Assembly (NCBI GenBank): GCA_043782365.1 | Contig: JAYWAO010000472.1 | Location: forward strand, 1-26,110 | Source: CAIWCD01 sp043782365 | GTDB taxonomy: Bacteria > Myxococcota > Myxococcia > Myxococcales > 40CM-4-68-19 | Length of the DNA stretch: 26,110 bases | Direction of reading: 5' to 3' | Notes under the pieces: model-generated | Told to the model about the DNA's origin: nothing | The model's input: the letters and a program-made list of their open reading frames with translations, nothing else | Databases searched by the model: none | Shown: positions 17,006 through 24,017 of the stretch, piece by piece | Layout of the letters: every line of letters begins with the position of its first letter | Position numbering within the stretch: position 1 is the first letter of the stretch | Program-made: the position numbers and the translations under genes

Positions 17006-18007
17006 ATGCCCGACCCCGCGCTCAGCGTCCTCCTCCCCGCCCGCGACGCCGCCGCCACGCTCTCGGAGGCGCTCGAGGGCGTGCTCGCGCAGGAGGGCGC
17101 GCCTTCCTTCGAGGTCGTCTGCGTCGACGACGGCTCCACCGACGGGACCGGCGCGCTGCTCGCCGGGTTCGCCGCCCGCGACGCCCGCGTGCGCGTGGTG
17201 CACGGGGCCGGAGAGGGGCTGGTGGCCGCGCTGCAGCTGGGCCTCTCGCAGTGCCGCGGGCCGCTGGTCGCGCGGATGGACGCCGACGACCTGGTGCACC
17301 CGGCGCGGCTGCGGTTGCAGGCAGCGTTCCTCGCGGCCAACCCCGCGGTGGGCGCAGTCGGGAGCCTGGTGCGCCTCGTGCCGGGGCCGCTGACGCCGGG
17401 CCTCGCGCGATTGGAGGCGTGGCTCGACGCCTGCGTCACGCAGGAGGAGTGCGCGCTGGCGCGCTTCGTCGAGGCGCCGCTGGTCCACCCGAGTATTACC
17501 TTTCGCAGGAGCGCGCTCGACGCGGTCGGCGGGTTCGTCGACCGCGGCTGGGCCGAGGACTGGGACCTGCTGCTGCGCCTCGCGCAGGCGGGCTACTGCC
17601 TCGCCAAGGTGCCCGAGGTGCTGCTCTGGTGGCGCGACTCCCCCTCGCGCCTGACGCGCACGGGACCTGCCTACCGGCCTGGGCAGATGGTCCTCCTGCG
17701 GGCCCACTACCTCGCGCAGGGCCCGCTGCGCGGCCGGCCGTTCGACCTCTGGGGGGCCGGGCCCACGGGCAAGCGCCTCCTGCGCGCGCTCGAGCCGCAC
17801 GGCCTGCGTCCGCGGCGGGTGCTCGACATCGACCCGCGCAAGCAAATGGCCCGCGGCGTCGCCATCACGCCGGCCGCGCAGGTGGGGCCGCCCGGCGACG
17901 CGCTGGTGCTCTGCGCGGTGGGCGCTGTGGGGGCCCGGGAGACCATCCGGGCAGCGCTCGAACCGCTGGGTTACCGAGAGGGGCCGGACTTCCTCTTTGC
18001 AGCCTGA
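17006..18007 (+). CDS. Family 2 glycosyltransferase with a C-terminal Rossmann-like domain
   Basis: The first 230 of 333 residues form a GT-A glycosyltransferase. The nucleotide-sugar Asp pair D41/D42 is in VDDGSTDGTG, the metal-binding DxD is D92-A-D94 in MDADDLVHP, and the catalytic-type ED is in WAEDWDLLLRLAQAGY. The remaining 90 residues start with FDLWGAGPTGKRLLRAL (GAGPTG at 250-255). They continue with strand-helix alternation (RRVLDIDP, GDALVLCAVG) to the end, which looks like a small Rossmann-type nucleotide-binding fold. It would transfer a sugar from a nucleotide donor to an envelope or secreted glycan. ATG 17006 is chosen; a GTG at 16985 in frame is an alternative. No other polysaccharide genes are adjacent. 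Confidence 0.87.
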   Translation: MPDPALSVLLPARDAAATLSEALEGVLAQEGAPSFEVVCVDDGSTDGTGALLAGFAARDARVRVVHGAGEGLVAALQLGLSQCRGPLVARMDADDLVHPARLRLQAAFLAANPAVGAVGSLVRLVPGPLTPGLARLEAWLDACVTQEECALARFVEAPLVHPSITFRRSALDAVGGFVDRGWAEDWDLLLRLAQAGYCLAKVPEVLLWWRDSPSRLTRTGPAYRPGQMVLLRAHYLAQGPLRGRPFDLWGAGPTGKRLLRALEPHGLRPRRVLDIDPRKQMARGVAITPAAQVGPPGDALVLCAVGAVGARETIRAALEPLGYREGPDFLFAA

Positions 18008-18111
18008 GATCGTGCTTCCTCCCGCGCCAAAAGCTGCGCTTGGGTGGTAGATCTGAAAGAGTCGTCGGGCGTGCGGCCTCGCGCCTGGCAGGGAGAGGGA
18101 GACCAGCCGCT

Positions 18112-19809
18112 TTGAGTGATGCGCTCGCCAGCCTGGTCAGGATGCTCGTCGACCGCGGGGTCGCAACGGAGGCCGTGCTCGCGCCCGCCCTCGCGCTCGG
18201 CCCGGCTTCGGAGAGCCGCTTTCTCTCGCGCGTGCTGCAGAGCGGCGTCGCCGTCGAGGGAGACCTCGTCTACGCGCTCGCGGAGCGGTTCGGGCAGCCC
18301 GGCGTCGACCTCTCCACCTCGGCGTTCCTCACCGACGTGCTCGACCTCATCCCGCGGCCCGTGGCCGAGGGCGACCAGATCCTCGCCCTCTCCACCGAGG
18401 GCGGCCGGCTGCACGTGGCGGTGCCTTCGCCGAACGAGGCGCAGGCGACCATCGACGAGGTCCGCTTCATCACCGGCATGGAGGTGTCGATCTACGTCGC
18501 CCTCGCCGGACCGCTCGAGCGGACCATCACGGGCGCCTACGACGCGCGCGAGCAGGGCGGCACGGTGTGGATCGGCAGCGCGCTCAAGCCGGGCGCGCCG
18601 CTCGGGCTCACCATCGTGCAGCCTGGCGCGTCGCTCGGCACCCCGCCTGGGGGCGCGCCGGCGGTCCAGCAGGTGCCGGCGCCGCTCGCCTTCGACGACC
18701 GCACCCCGCCGCCGGTGAAGCCGCGAGAGGAGCCCGCGGCGGCAGCCATCACCACGCCGGCCGAGGTCGCTGCGCACGCCGGCGCGCTCCCCGAGGACGA
18801 GGTCCACGAGGGCGAGCTGATCGAGGGCGAGCTGCTCGAAGACCCCGAGCCCTTGCTCGATGCGGAGCCAGCGGGCGACGCGCTCGACCCCGCCGTCGAC
18901 GCGCTCGTCGCGCCCGCGGCCAATGACCCGGACACGCCCGCCGGGACGGCCCCAGCTGCGGCGCGCAGGCCCTCGGAGGAGATCGCCATCGAGATCGGCG
19001 ACGACTCCGACGACGAGGAGGAGCTCGTCGGCTCGGTCCGCGCAGGCCCCAAGCGCATCCTGGTGGTGGACGACGAGCCCGACATCCTCAAGCTCTGCAG
19101 CCGCGCCTTCGCCGCCAAGGGCTGGCTGGTGGACACCGCCGCCGACGGCGCCGAGGCCGAGCAGAAGCTCGACACCCGCGACCCGCCCGACCTGGTCCTC
19201 CTCGACGCGATGCTGCCGCAGGTGCACGGCTTCGAGATCTGCCAGCGCATCAAGGCGAACAAGAAGCTGCGCCACGTGCAGGTGGTGATGATGTCGGCCG
19301 TCTACCGCGGCTGGCGCTTCGCCCAGGACGCGCGCGAGACCTACGGCGCCGACGACTACCTCGAGAAGCCGTTCCACCTCTCCGACCTGCTCCGCCGCGT
19401 CGAGGAGCGGCTGCAGCAGGGCGAGGACAAGAAGAAGACCCAGCCAGGCAAGCGCGTCGCCGAGGTCGCCTACAAGACCGGCATGGAGGCCTTCGACAAG
19501 GGCCAGCTCCCCGAGGCGCGGGCGCTGCTCGAGAAGGCCGTGCACGACGACCCGTTCTCGCCGCGCAGCCACTTCGCGCTGGCGCGGACGCTCTCGGCGC
19601 AGGGCGACGTCTACCGCGCGATCTCGTCCTATGAGCGCGCGGTGGAGCTGCGGCCGAGCCTCTTCCCGGCGCTGAAGAACCTCGCCGCGCTCTATGTGGA
19701 GAAGGGGTTCCGGCGCAAGGCGGCGGAGACGCTCGAGCGGGCGCTGCAGGCGTCGCCGGATCCGGCGACGCGGGAGTCGATCCGGGCGCAGCTGCTCCGG
19801 TTGCTGTAA
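18112..19809 (+). CDS. GspE_N/MshEN - linker - response receiver - TPR protein
   Basis: This is a 565-residue multidomain protein. Residues about 1-142 match the N-terminal domain of type II secretion/type IV pilus ATPases (GspE_N/MshEN): ALAERFGQPGVDLS, LDLIPRPVAEGDQILAL, LHVAVPSPNEAQATIDEVRF and ITGMEVSIYVA. No ATPase domain follows. Residues 150-310 are a Pro-rich then strongly acidic linker. Residues 314-435 are a receiver domain with the acidic pair in VVDDEPD, phospho-acceptor D365 (LVLLDAMLPQ), the MMSA switch Ser and the conserved Lys in LEKPFH, so it should be phosphorylated. From about 452 to the end there are at least three TPR-like repeats. TTG 18112 is preferred because a purine run (18091-18102) lies upstream and coding bias starts there. 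It has no adjacent histidine kinase. Confidence 0.85.
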   Translation: MSDALASLVRMLVDRGVATEAVLAPALALGPASESRFLSRVLQSGVAVEGDLVYALAERFGQPGVDLSTSAFLTDVLDLIPRPVAEGDQILALSTEGGRLHVAVPSPNEAQATIDEVRFITGMEVSIYVALAGPLERTITGAYDAREQGGTVWIGSALKPGAPLGLTIVQPGASLGTPPGGAPAVQQVPAPLAFDDRTPPPVKPREEPAAAAITTPAEVAAHAGALPEDEVHEGELIEGELLEDPEPLLDAEPAGDALDPAVDALVAPAANDPDTPAGTAPAAARRPSEEIAIEIGDDSDDEEELVGSVRAGPKRILVVDDEPDILKLCSRAFAAKGWLVDTAADGAEAEQKLDTRDPPDLVLLDAMLPQVHGFEICQRIKANKKLRHVQVVMMSAVYRGWRFAQDARETYGADDYLEKPFHLSDLLRRVEERLQQGEDKKKTQPGKRVAEVAYKTGMEAFDKGQLPEARALLEKAVHDDPFSPRSHFALARTLSAQGDVYRAISSYERAVELRPSLFPALKNLAALYVEKGFRRKAAETLERALQASPDPATRESIRAQLLRLL

Positions 19810-19895
19810 TTGTCATACTCTAACTGCGCGGCGCGCGCGGCTTTCCTCACGGCCTGCTAGAGTCCTCGTCCTCACTTCGTACCCAGGAGGATTTC

Positions 19896-21041
19896 ATGGC
19901 CGGCGTGATGACCTTCCCCACCCGCATCGTCCACGGCCGCGGCAGCGCTGCGCAGGTCGCCGCAGAGCTGAAGCGGGCCGGCGCGCAGAGCCGGGTGTTC
20001 CTCATCACCGAGCCCGAGATCCTCAAGGCCAACCTGCTGCGCTTCGTGGTCCCCGTGCTCGAGCAGGCGGGGCTCAAGGCCACGGTGTGGGCCGAAGCCG
20101 ACGCCAACGCCACCGAGAGCAGCGTGCAGGCCGCGGTGGCCGCGCTCGGGAGCAGCGGCGCCGATTCGATCGTCGCGCTCGGAGGCGGCGCGGTGCTCGA
20201 CGTCGCCAAGGCCGCGCGCCTGCTCGCCGCCAGCGACGGCGCCCTCGCTTCCTATCGCGCCGGCCAGGGTGGCAGCCCCAGCAGGGCGCTCTTGCCGCTC
20301 GCCGCCGTGCCCACCACCGCAGGCTCCGGCGGCGAGGCGAGCGGCGAGGCGACGCTCTCCCTCGACGGCGTCTACACGGTGCTCGCGCACCCGCGGATGG
20401 TGCCCGACGTGGCGCTGCTCGACGCCGACCTCACCGTGGCGATGCCCGCGCTGCCGACCGCCATCGCGGGCTTCAACGCGCTCGCGCACGCGGCCGAGGC
20501 GTACGCCGCCAAGGCCGATCACCCGATCGCCGACGCGCTCGCCCTCGAGGCCCTGCGCCGCCTGGGCAGGTCGCTCAAGACCGCGGTGAAGAACGGGCGC
20601 GATCTCGAGGCGCGGGAGAATGTGTTGCTTGGCGCCTGCCTCGCGGGGATCGCCGCGCAGAAGGGCCAGGGGCCTGCGCGCGCGCTCGCCTACGGGCTCG
20701 CTGCCGTCGCGGGCACGCCGCACGGGCTCTCGCTCTCGGCGCTGCTCGGTCCGGTCCTGCAGTTCGACAAAGCCGAGGCCGAGGCCCGCGTGGCCCAGAT
20801 CGCCGTCGCGCTCGGCTTCAACGCCGCGGCGCCCGCAGCCGAGGCGGCCGCGGCCTGCGCCGGGCTGGTCGAGGAGCTCAAGATTTCCTGCGGCCTGCCG
20901 CGCAAGCTGTCGCAGGTTGGCGTGCGGCGCGACCAGCTCGCGGGGGCGATCGAGAAGGCGGTCGAGAGCCCCGTCGCCGCGCAGGGACCGCGCGCGTGCG
21001 GCGAGGTCGATTGCGAGCGGCTGCTCGGCGAAGCGTTCTAG
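19896..21041 (+). CDS. Iron-containing alcohol dehydrogenase family protein with altered metal site
   Basis: This 381-residue protein has the family's two-domain layout. The N-terminal NAD(P) domain contains ALGGGAVLDVAKAARLL and PTTAGSGGEAS, and the C-terminal helical domain carries the metal site. By comparison with FucO (ligands D196, H200, H263, H277, from memory), it has N194 instead of Asp in GFNALAHAAEAY, keeps H198, has Y266 instead of the first His of the VHGMAH motif, lacks four residues after it, and keeps H276 in GTPHGLS. Two of four ligands are therefore gone. Maleylacetate reductases also have Asn at the first site. A normal Fe-dependent alcohol dehydrogenase activity is doubtful. 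AGGAGG at 19885-19890 is an excellent ribosome-binding site, so the gene is expressed. SirB1 follows after 9 bases. Confidence 0.88.
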   Translation: MAGVMTFPTRIVHGRGSAAQVAAELKRAGAQSRVFLITEPEILKANLLRFVVPVLEQAGLKATVWAEADANATESSVQAAVAALGSSGADSIVALGGGAVLDVAKAARLLAASDGALASYRAGQGGSPSRALLPLAAVPTTAGSGGEASGEATLSLDGVYTVLAHPRMVPDVALLDADLTVAMPALPTAIAGFNALAHAAEAYAAKADHPIADALALEALRRLGRSLKTAVKNGRDLEARENVLLGACLAGIAAQKGQGPARALAYGLAAVAGTPHGLSLSALLGPVLQFDKAEAEARVAQIAVALGFNAAAPAAEAAAACAGLVEELKISCGLPRKLSQVGVRRDQLAGAIEKAVESPVAAQGPRACGEVDCERLLGEAF

Positions 21042-21050
21042 AGTTGGGTC

Positions 21051-21905
21051 GTGACCTGGCCGACCAACCAAGCTGCGGGCTCCGAGGCTTCGCGCCGCGA
21101 CCTGCGGCGGCTGCTCTCCTTCGAGCGGGTCGACCTCGCGCGGGCGGCGCTGGCGATCGCGCGGGAGGAGTATCCGGACCTGGAGGACGCGCCGACCATC
21201 AAGGCGCTCGACGAGCTGGGGGCGCGCGCGCGGTCCTCGCTGCCGCCGGGCGCCACCACCGAGCGCAAGGTGGGCCGGCTCAACGCGTTCCTCTTTCATG
21301 AAGAGGGGTTCCGCGGAAACCGCGACGACTATTACGACCCGCGCAACTCGTTTCTCAATGATGTGGTCGAGCGGCGCTCCGGCATCCCGATCACGCTCTC
21401 GCTCGTCTATCTCGAGGTGGGCCGCCGGCTCGGGCTCGACGTCCAGCCCGTCGGCTTCCCCGGGCACTTTCTCTGTAAAGTGTTGCTCGACGGCGGCGAG
21501 CTGGTGGTCGACTCGTTCGCGCGCGGGCAGCTGCTCGGGATCGACGAGCTGAAGGCCCGCTTCAAGGCCGCGGTGGGTGAGGGCCACGCGTTCGACGCGC
21601 GCGCGCTGCGGCCGGCCCAGCCGAAGGAGGTCCTCGCGCGCATGCTGGAGAACCTCCGGCAGGTGTATCTGCAGAAGAAGGACCTGCCGCGGGCGCTGTC
21701 GGCGGTGGATCGGGTGCTGCTGATCGCGCCGGATTCAATCAGGGCCCTGCGGGAGCGGGCGCAGCTCTTCGAGCAGCTCGGCGGGGCGAGCGCGGCAGCG
21801 CTGGATCTGGAGCGTCTCCTGGAGCTGGAGCCCGAGGCCACCGATGCCGGGGAGCTGCGGGCGAGGGCGCGGAAGCTGCGGGCGGGTGGGGGGCTGCTGA
21901 ACTAA
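21051..21905 (+). CDS. SirB1-family protein with transglutaminase-like fold and TPR tail
   Basis: This 284-residue protein has the SirB1 core FHEEGFRGNRDDYYDPRNSF, then LNDVVERRSGIPITLSLVYL, EVGRRLGLDVQPVGFPGHFL and the VDSFARGQLLG turn. In the transglutaminase-like superfamily these hold the His and Asp positions (PGHF and VDSF); a catalytic Cys is not evident at the Leu-Ser-Leu position. The C-terminal 100 residues (LENLRQVYLQKKDLPRALSA and on) form two or three TPR-like helical pairs. The biochemical role of SirB1 proteins is unknown. The GTG at 21051 is 9 bases after the dehydrogenase stop, so the two genes are probably one transcript. It converges on the ferredoxin gene, 12 bases between stops. 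Confidence 0.88.
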   Translation: MTWPTNQAAGSEASRRDLRRLLSFERVDLARAALAIAREEYPDLEDAPTIKALDELGARARSSLPPGATTERKVGRLNAFLFHEEGFRGNRDDYYDPRNSFLNDVVERRSGIPITLSLVYLEVGRRLGLDVQPVGFPGHFLCKVLLDGGELVVDSFARGQLLGIDELKARFKAAVGEGHAFDARALRPAQPKEVLARMLENLRQVYLQKKDLPRALSAVDRVLLIAPDSIRALRERAQLFEQLGGASAAALDLERLLELEPEATDAGELRARARKLRAGGGLLN

Positions 21906-21917
21906 GTCAGCGGCCTG

Positions 21918-22244
21918 CTACTTGTCCTTGAACAGCCTGATCCTCTCCACCGGCGCCCCGCCAGCGAGATGCTCGATGATGTCCGGCACATCCTCCACCG
22001 TCACGTGCCCGTACCAGACCGCGTCGGGATACACGACCACGCTGCACCCGTTCTCGCAGTTCTCCAGGCACCCCGACTTGTTGACGCGCACGGTGTCGTC
22101 GAGCCCGCGCGCGTGGGCGGCGATCTTCAGCGCCTTGAGCAGCTTCTCAGCACCCTTCGGCGCGCAGGAGCCGCGCGGGGCGCCCTCGGGACGCTCGTGG
22201 AGACAGACGAAGGCGTGCTTGGTGTACGGGGGGGTTCCGGCCAT
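21918..22244 (-). CDS. Thioredoxin-like [2Fe-2S] ferredoxin
   Basis: This 108-residue protein has the cysteine pattern of the thioredoxin-fold ferredoxins: C14, C27, C59 and C63, with spacings of 13 and 4 as in the Aquifex protein (from memory), plus an additional C67. The start KHAFVCLHERPEGAPRGSCA and the later SGCLENCENGCSVVVYPDAV and WYGHVTVEDVPDIIEHL are characteristic. It should carry one [2Fe-2S] cluster and pass electrons in the cytoplasm; its partner is not encoded next to it. ATG 22244 is chosen, since the frame upstream is a shadow. It diverges from the metal ABC cluster across a 95-base spacer that contains an inverted repeat. Confidence 0.9.
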   Translation of the reverse strand: MAGTPPYTKHAFVCLHERPEGAPRGSCAPKGAEKLLKALKIAAHARGLDDTVRVNKSGCLENCENGCSVVVYPDAVWYGHVTVEDVPDIIEHLAGGAPVERIRLFKDK

Positions 22245-22251
22245 GGGTGCA

Positions 22252-22308
22252 GTGTAACGGTTCGGGGGACCTCTGTCCCGCCAGCGCAGGACCCCAGCCG
22301 TTGGACAC
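22252..22308. promoter_or_regulatory. Interrupted inverted repeat in the ferredoxin/metal-ABC divergent spacer
   Basis: GTGTAACGG (22252-22260) pairs with CCGTT-GG-ACAC (22298-22308), nine pairs with a two-base bulge. Inside it a smaller hairpin GGGAC-CTCT-GTCCC (22266-22279) can form. The spacer lies between divergent genes and must hold both promoters. The element could be an operator or RNA structure. It does not match a Zur or Fur box known to me. Confidence 0.35.
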
Positions 22309-22339
22309 GAGCGTTCCCCTCTGGTACTCGCGGCCACTC

Positions 22340-23137
22340 GTGGATCTCGTCCGCCTAGACCAAGCCGTCATCGGCTACCGCGCACCGCTCCTGCCGCCGC
22401 TCGACCTCGCGCTGCGCGCAGGCACCACGCTGGGCGTGCTCGGGCCCAACGGCGCGGGCAAGACGGCGCTGCTCAAGTCGTTGCTGGGCCTGCTCCCGCT
22501 GCTCGGCGGCAAGCGCACGCTGCCCACGGGCAAGCCCGCCCGGGTGGGCTACGTGCCGCAGCGCGACCGGCTCGACGTCTCCTGGCCGCTCAGCGTGCTC
22601 GACGTCGTCCTGATGGGACGCACGGGCCAGATCGGCCTCCTGCGCCGGCCCGGCGAGAAAGACCGCGCGCGCTGCCGCGAAGCCCTCACCGAGCTGGGCA
22701 TCGGCGACCTCGCCGAGCGGCCGCTGCACGCGCTCTCCGGCGGCCAACACCAGCGCGTCCTGATCGCGCGGGCGCTCGCGGGCGAGCCCGAGCTCTTGGT
22801 GCTCGACGAGCCGACCTCGGCGATGGACCCGGCCGCCGAGCGCGTCCTGCTCGAGCTGGTGCAGAAGCTGAAGGACGCGCACCACCTCTCGGTGGTCCTG
22901 GTCACCCACCAGCTCTCGGCGGTGGCAGGCTTCGCCACCGACGTGGCGCTGGTCGATCGCGACCGCCAGCTCTTCGAGGTGGGCCCTGCGCGGGAGATGA
23001 TCACCGAGGAGCGCCTCGGCCGCCTCTATGGCCGGCCCGTCCGCGTGGCCGACGTCGGCGGGCACACCGCGGTGGTCGTCGGTGACCCGCCGGTCAGGAA
23101 TGGCGACGCGGCCGCGAAGAAGGAGGGCGCGCCGTGA
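22340..23137 (+). CDS. Metal ABC transporter, ATP-binding protein (ZnuC/MntB-like)
   Basis: This 265-residue cytoplasmic ATPase powers metal uptake. All ABC motifs are present: Walker A GPNGAGKT (35-42), the Q-loop in VGYVPQRDRLDVSWPLSVLD, signature LSGGQ (132-136), Walker B LLVLDEPTSAMD with D156/E157, and H-loop LVTHQ. The PQR...D.S.P.SV.D segment is typical of the Zn/Mn (ABC-3) group. The GTG at 22340 (VDLVRLDQAVIGYRAP) is preferred to upstream in-frame starts because the ATG at 22247 would add a Pro/Ser-rich non-coding-like leader. Its stop overlaps the permease start as GTGA (23134-23137). A 25-residue polar tail follows the last ABC helix. Confidence 0.92.
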   Translation: MDLVRLDQAVIGYRAPLLPPLDLALRAGTTLGVLGPNGAGKTALLKSLLGLLPLLGGKRTLPTGKPARVGYVPQRDRLDVSWPLSVLDVVLMGRTGQIGLLRRPGEKDRARCREALTELGIGDLAERPLHALSGGQHQRVLIARALAGEPELLVLDEPTSAMDPAAERVLLELVQKLKDAHHLSVVLVTHQLSAVAGFATDVALVDRDRQLFEVGPAREMITEERLGRLYGRPVRVADVGGHTAVVVGDPPVRNGDAAAKKEGAP

Positions 23138-24015
23138 CGCCCGCCGCCTTCAGCGAGTTCTGGGCCGGCCGCGAGCTGTGGGCGGAGCCGCTCTTCGCCG
23201 GCGTGCTGGCCGCCGCGGTGCTCGGCTACCTGGGCGTCTTCATCGTGCTCAAGCGGATGGTGTTCGTCTCGGCGGCGCTCTCGCAGGCCTCGGGCGTGGG
23301 GGTGGCCTTCGCCTTCTGGGTGGGCGCGGTGGCGGGCGTCGATCCCCACCAGCACGGCGTCATCCCGAGGTGGCTCGACCCGGCCATCTTCTCGCTCCTC
23401 TTCGCGCTGGGCGCGGCGGTGCTCTTCTCGCTGCACCCAGGCCACCGCAAGCTCGCCAGCGAGACCGCGGTGGGCCTCATCTACATCGTCTGCTCCGCGC
23501 TGGTGCTCGCCATCTTGAACAGCCCGCGCATCGCGCAGGAGGCCCACGCGGTGGGCGACCTGCTCTTCGGCAACGCGGTGGTGGTCCCGCGCGCGCAGAT
23601 CGTGGCGCTGGGGGTCGCCTCCGCGGCGGCGCTGCTGGTGCACCTGCTCTTCTTCAAGGAGCTGCTGTTCGCGAGCTACGACCCCGAGACCGCCGCCGTG
23701 CAGGGCGTGGGGCTGCTGCGCTGGGAGGTCCTCGGCAACGTCGCCGCCGCGGTGGTGATCTCGGCGGCCACCCGCGCGATCGGCGCCCTGCCGGTGTTCG
23801 CCTTCACGGTGATCCCGGCCGCCGCGGCGCTGTTGATCACCGAGCGCTTGAATCGAACCGCGCTGCTGGCCGTCTCATTCGGAGCATGCGCCGCCATCGC
23901 CGGATACTACGCAAGCTGGGTGTACCAACTCCCGACGGGCGCTTGCATGGTTTGCGTAGCCGCGCTCTTCCTGGTGCCGGGGCTCATCCGGCTGGGGCTA
24001 CGCCGCGGAGGTTGA
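23134..24015 (+). CDS. Metal ABC transporter permease, ABC-3 family (ZnuB-like)
   Basis: This 293-residue inner-membrane permease has about eight hydrophobic helices. Family features include the early VFIVLKRMVFVSAALSQASG (where ZnuB proteins have K-RM-f--da-aHa), the cytoplasmic coupling region KLASETAVGLIYIVCSALVL, LLFGNAVVVPR and FAFTVIPAAAALLI. It forms the channel for a divalent metal, Zn or Mn. The usual His of the first motif (often A-LSH) is Gln in this protein (LSQAS). The GTG start overlaps the ATPase stop by four bases, and the outer-membrane protein gene starts three bases after its stop, so the cluster is an operon. A patch from about 23846 to 23935 has unusually AT-rich codon choice. 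Confidence 0.92.
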   Translation: MTPAAFSEFWAGRELWAEPLFAGVLAAAVLGYLGVFIVLKRMVFVSAALSQASGVGVAFAFWVGAVAGVDPHQHGVIPRWLDPAIFSLLFALGAAVLFSLHPGHRKLASETAVGLIYIVCSALVLAILNSPRIAQEAHAVGDLLFGNAVVVPRAQIVALGVASAAALLVHLLFFKELLFASYDPETAAVQGVGLLRWEVLGNVAAAVVISAATRAIGALPVFAFTVIPAAAALLITERLNRTALLAVSFGACAAIAGYYASWVYQLPTGACMVCVAALFLVPGLIRLGLRRGG

Positions 24016-24017
24016 AC

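Noticed and set aside
16777..18111. Extension of the receiver-TPR protein upstream of 18112 in the same frame
   Set aside because: It would overlap the whole glycosyltransferase gene in another frame and is Arg/Ala/Gly-rich without motifs.
17971..19572. A 533-residue minus-strand frame opposite the receiver-TPR gene
   Set aside because: The plus strand encodes recognisable GspE_N, receiver and TPR domains; the minus frame has no recognisable motif and is Arg/His/Leu-rich.
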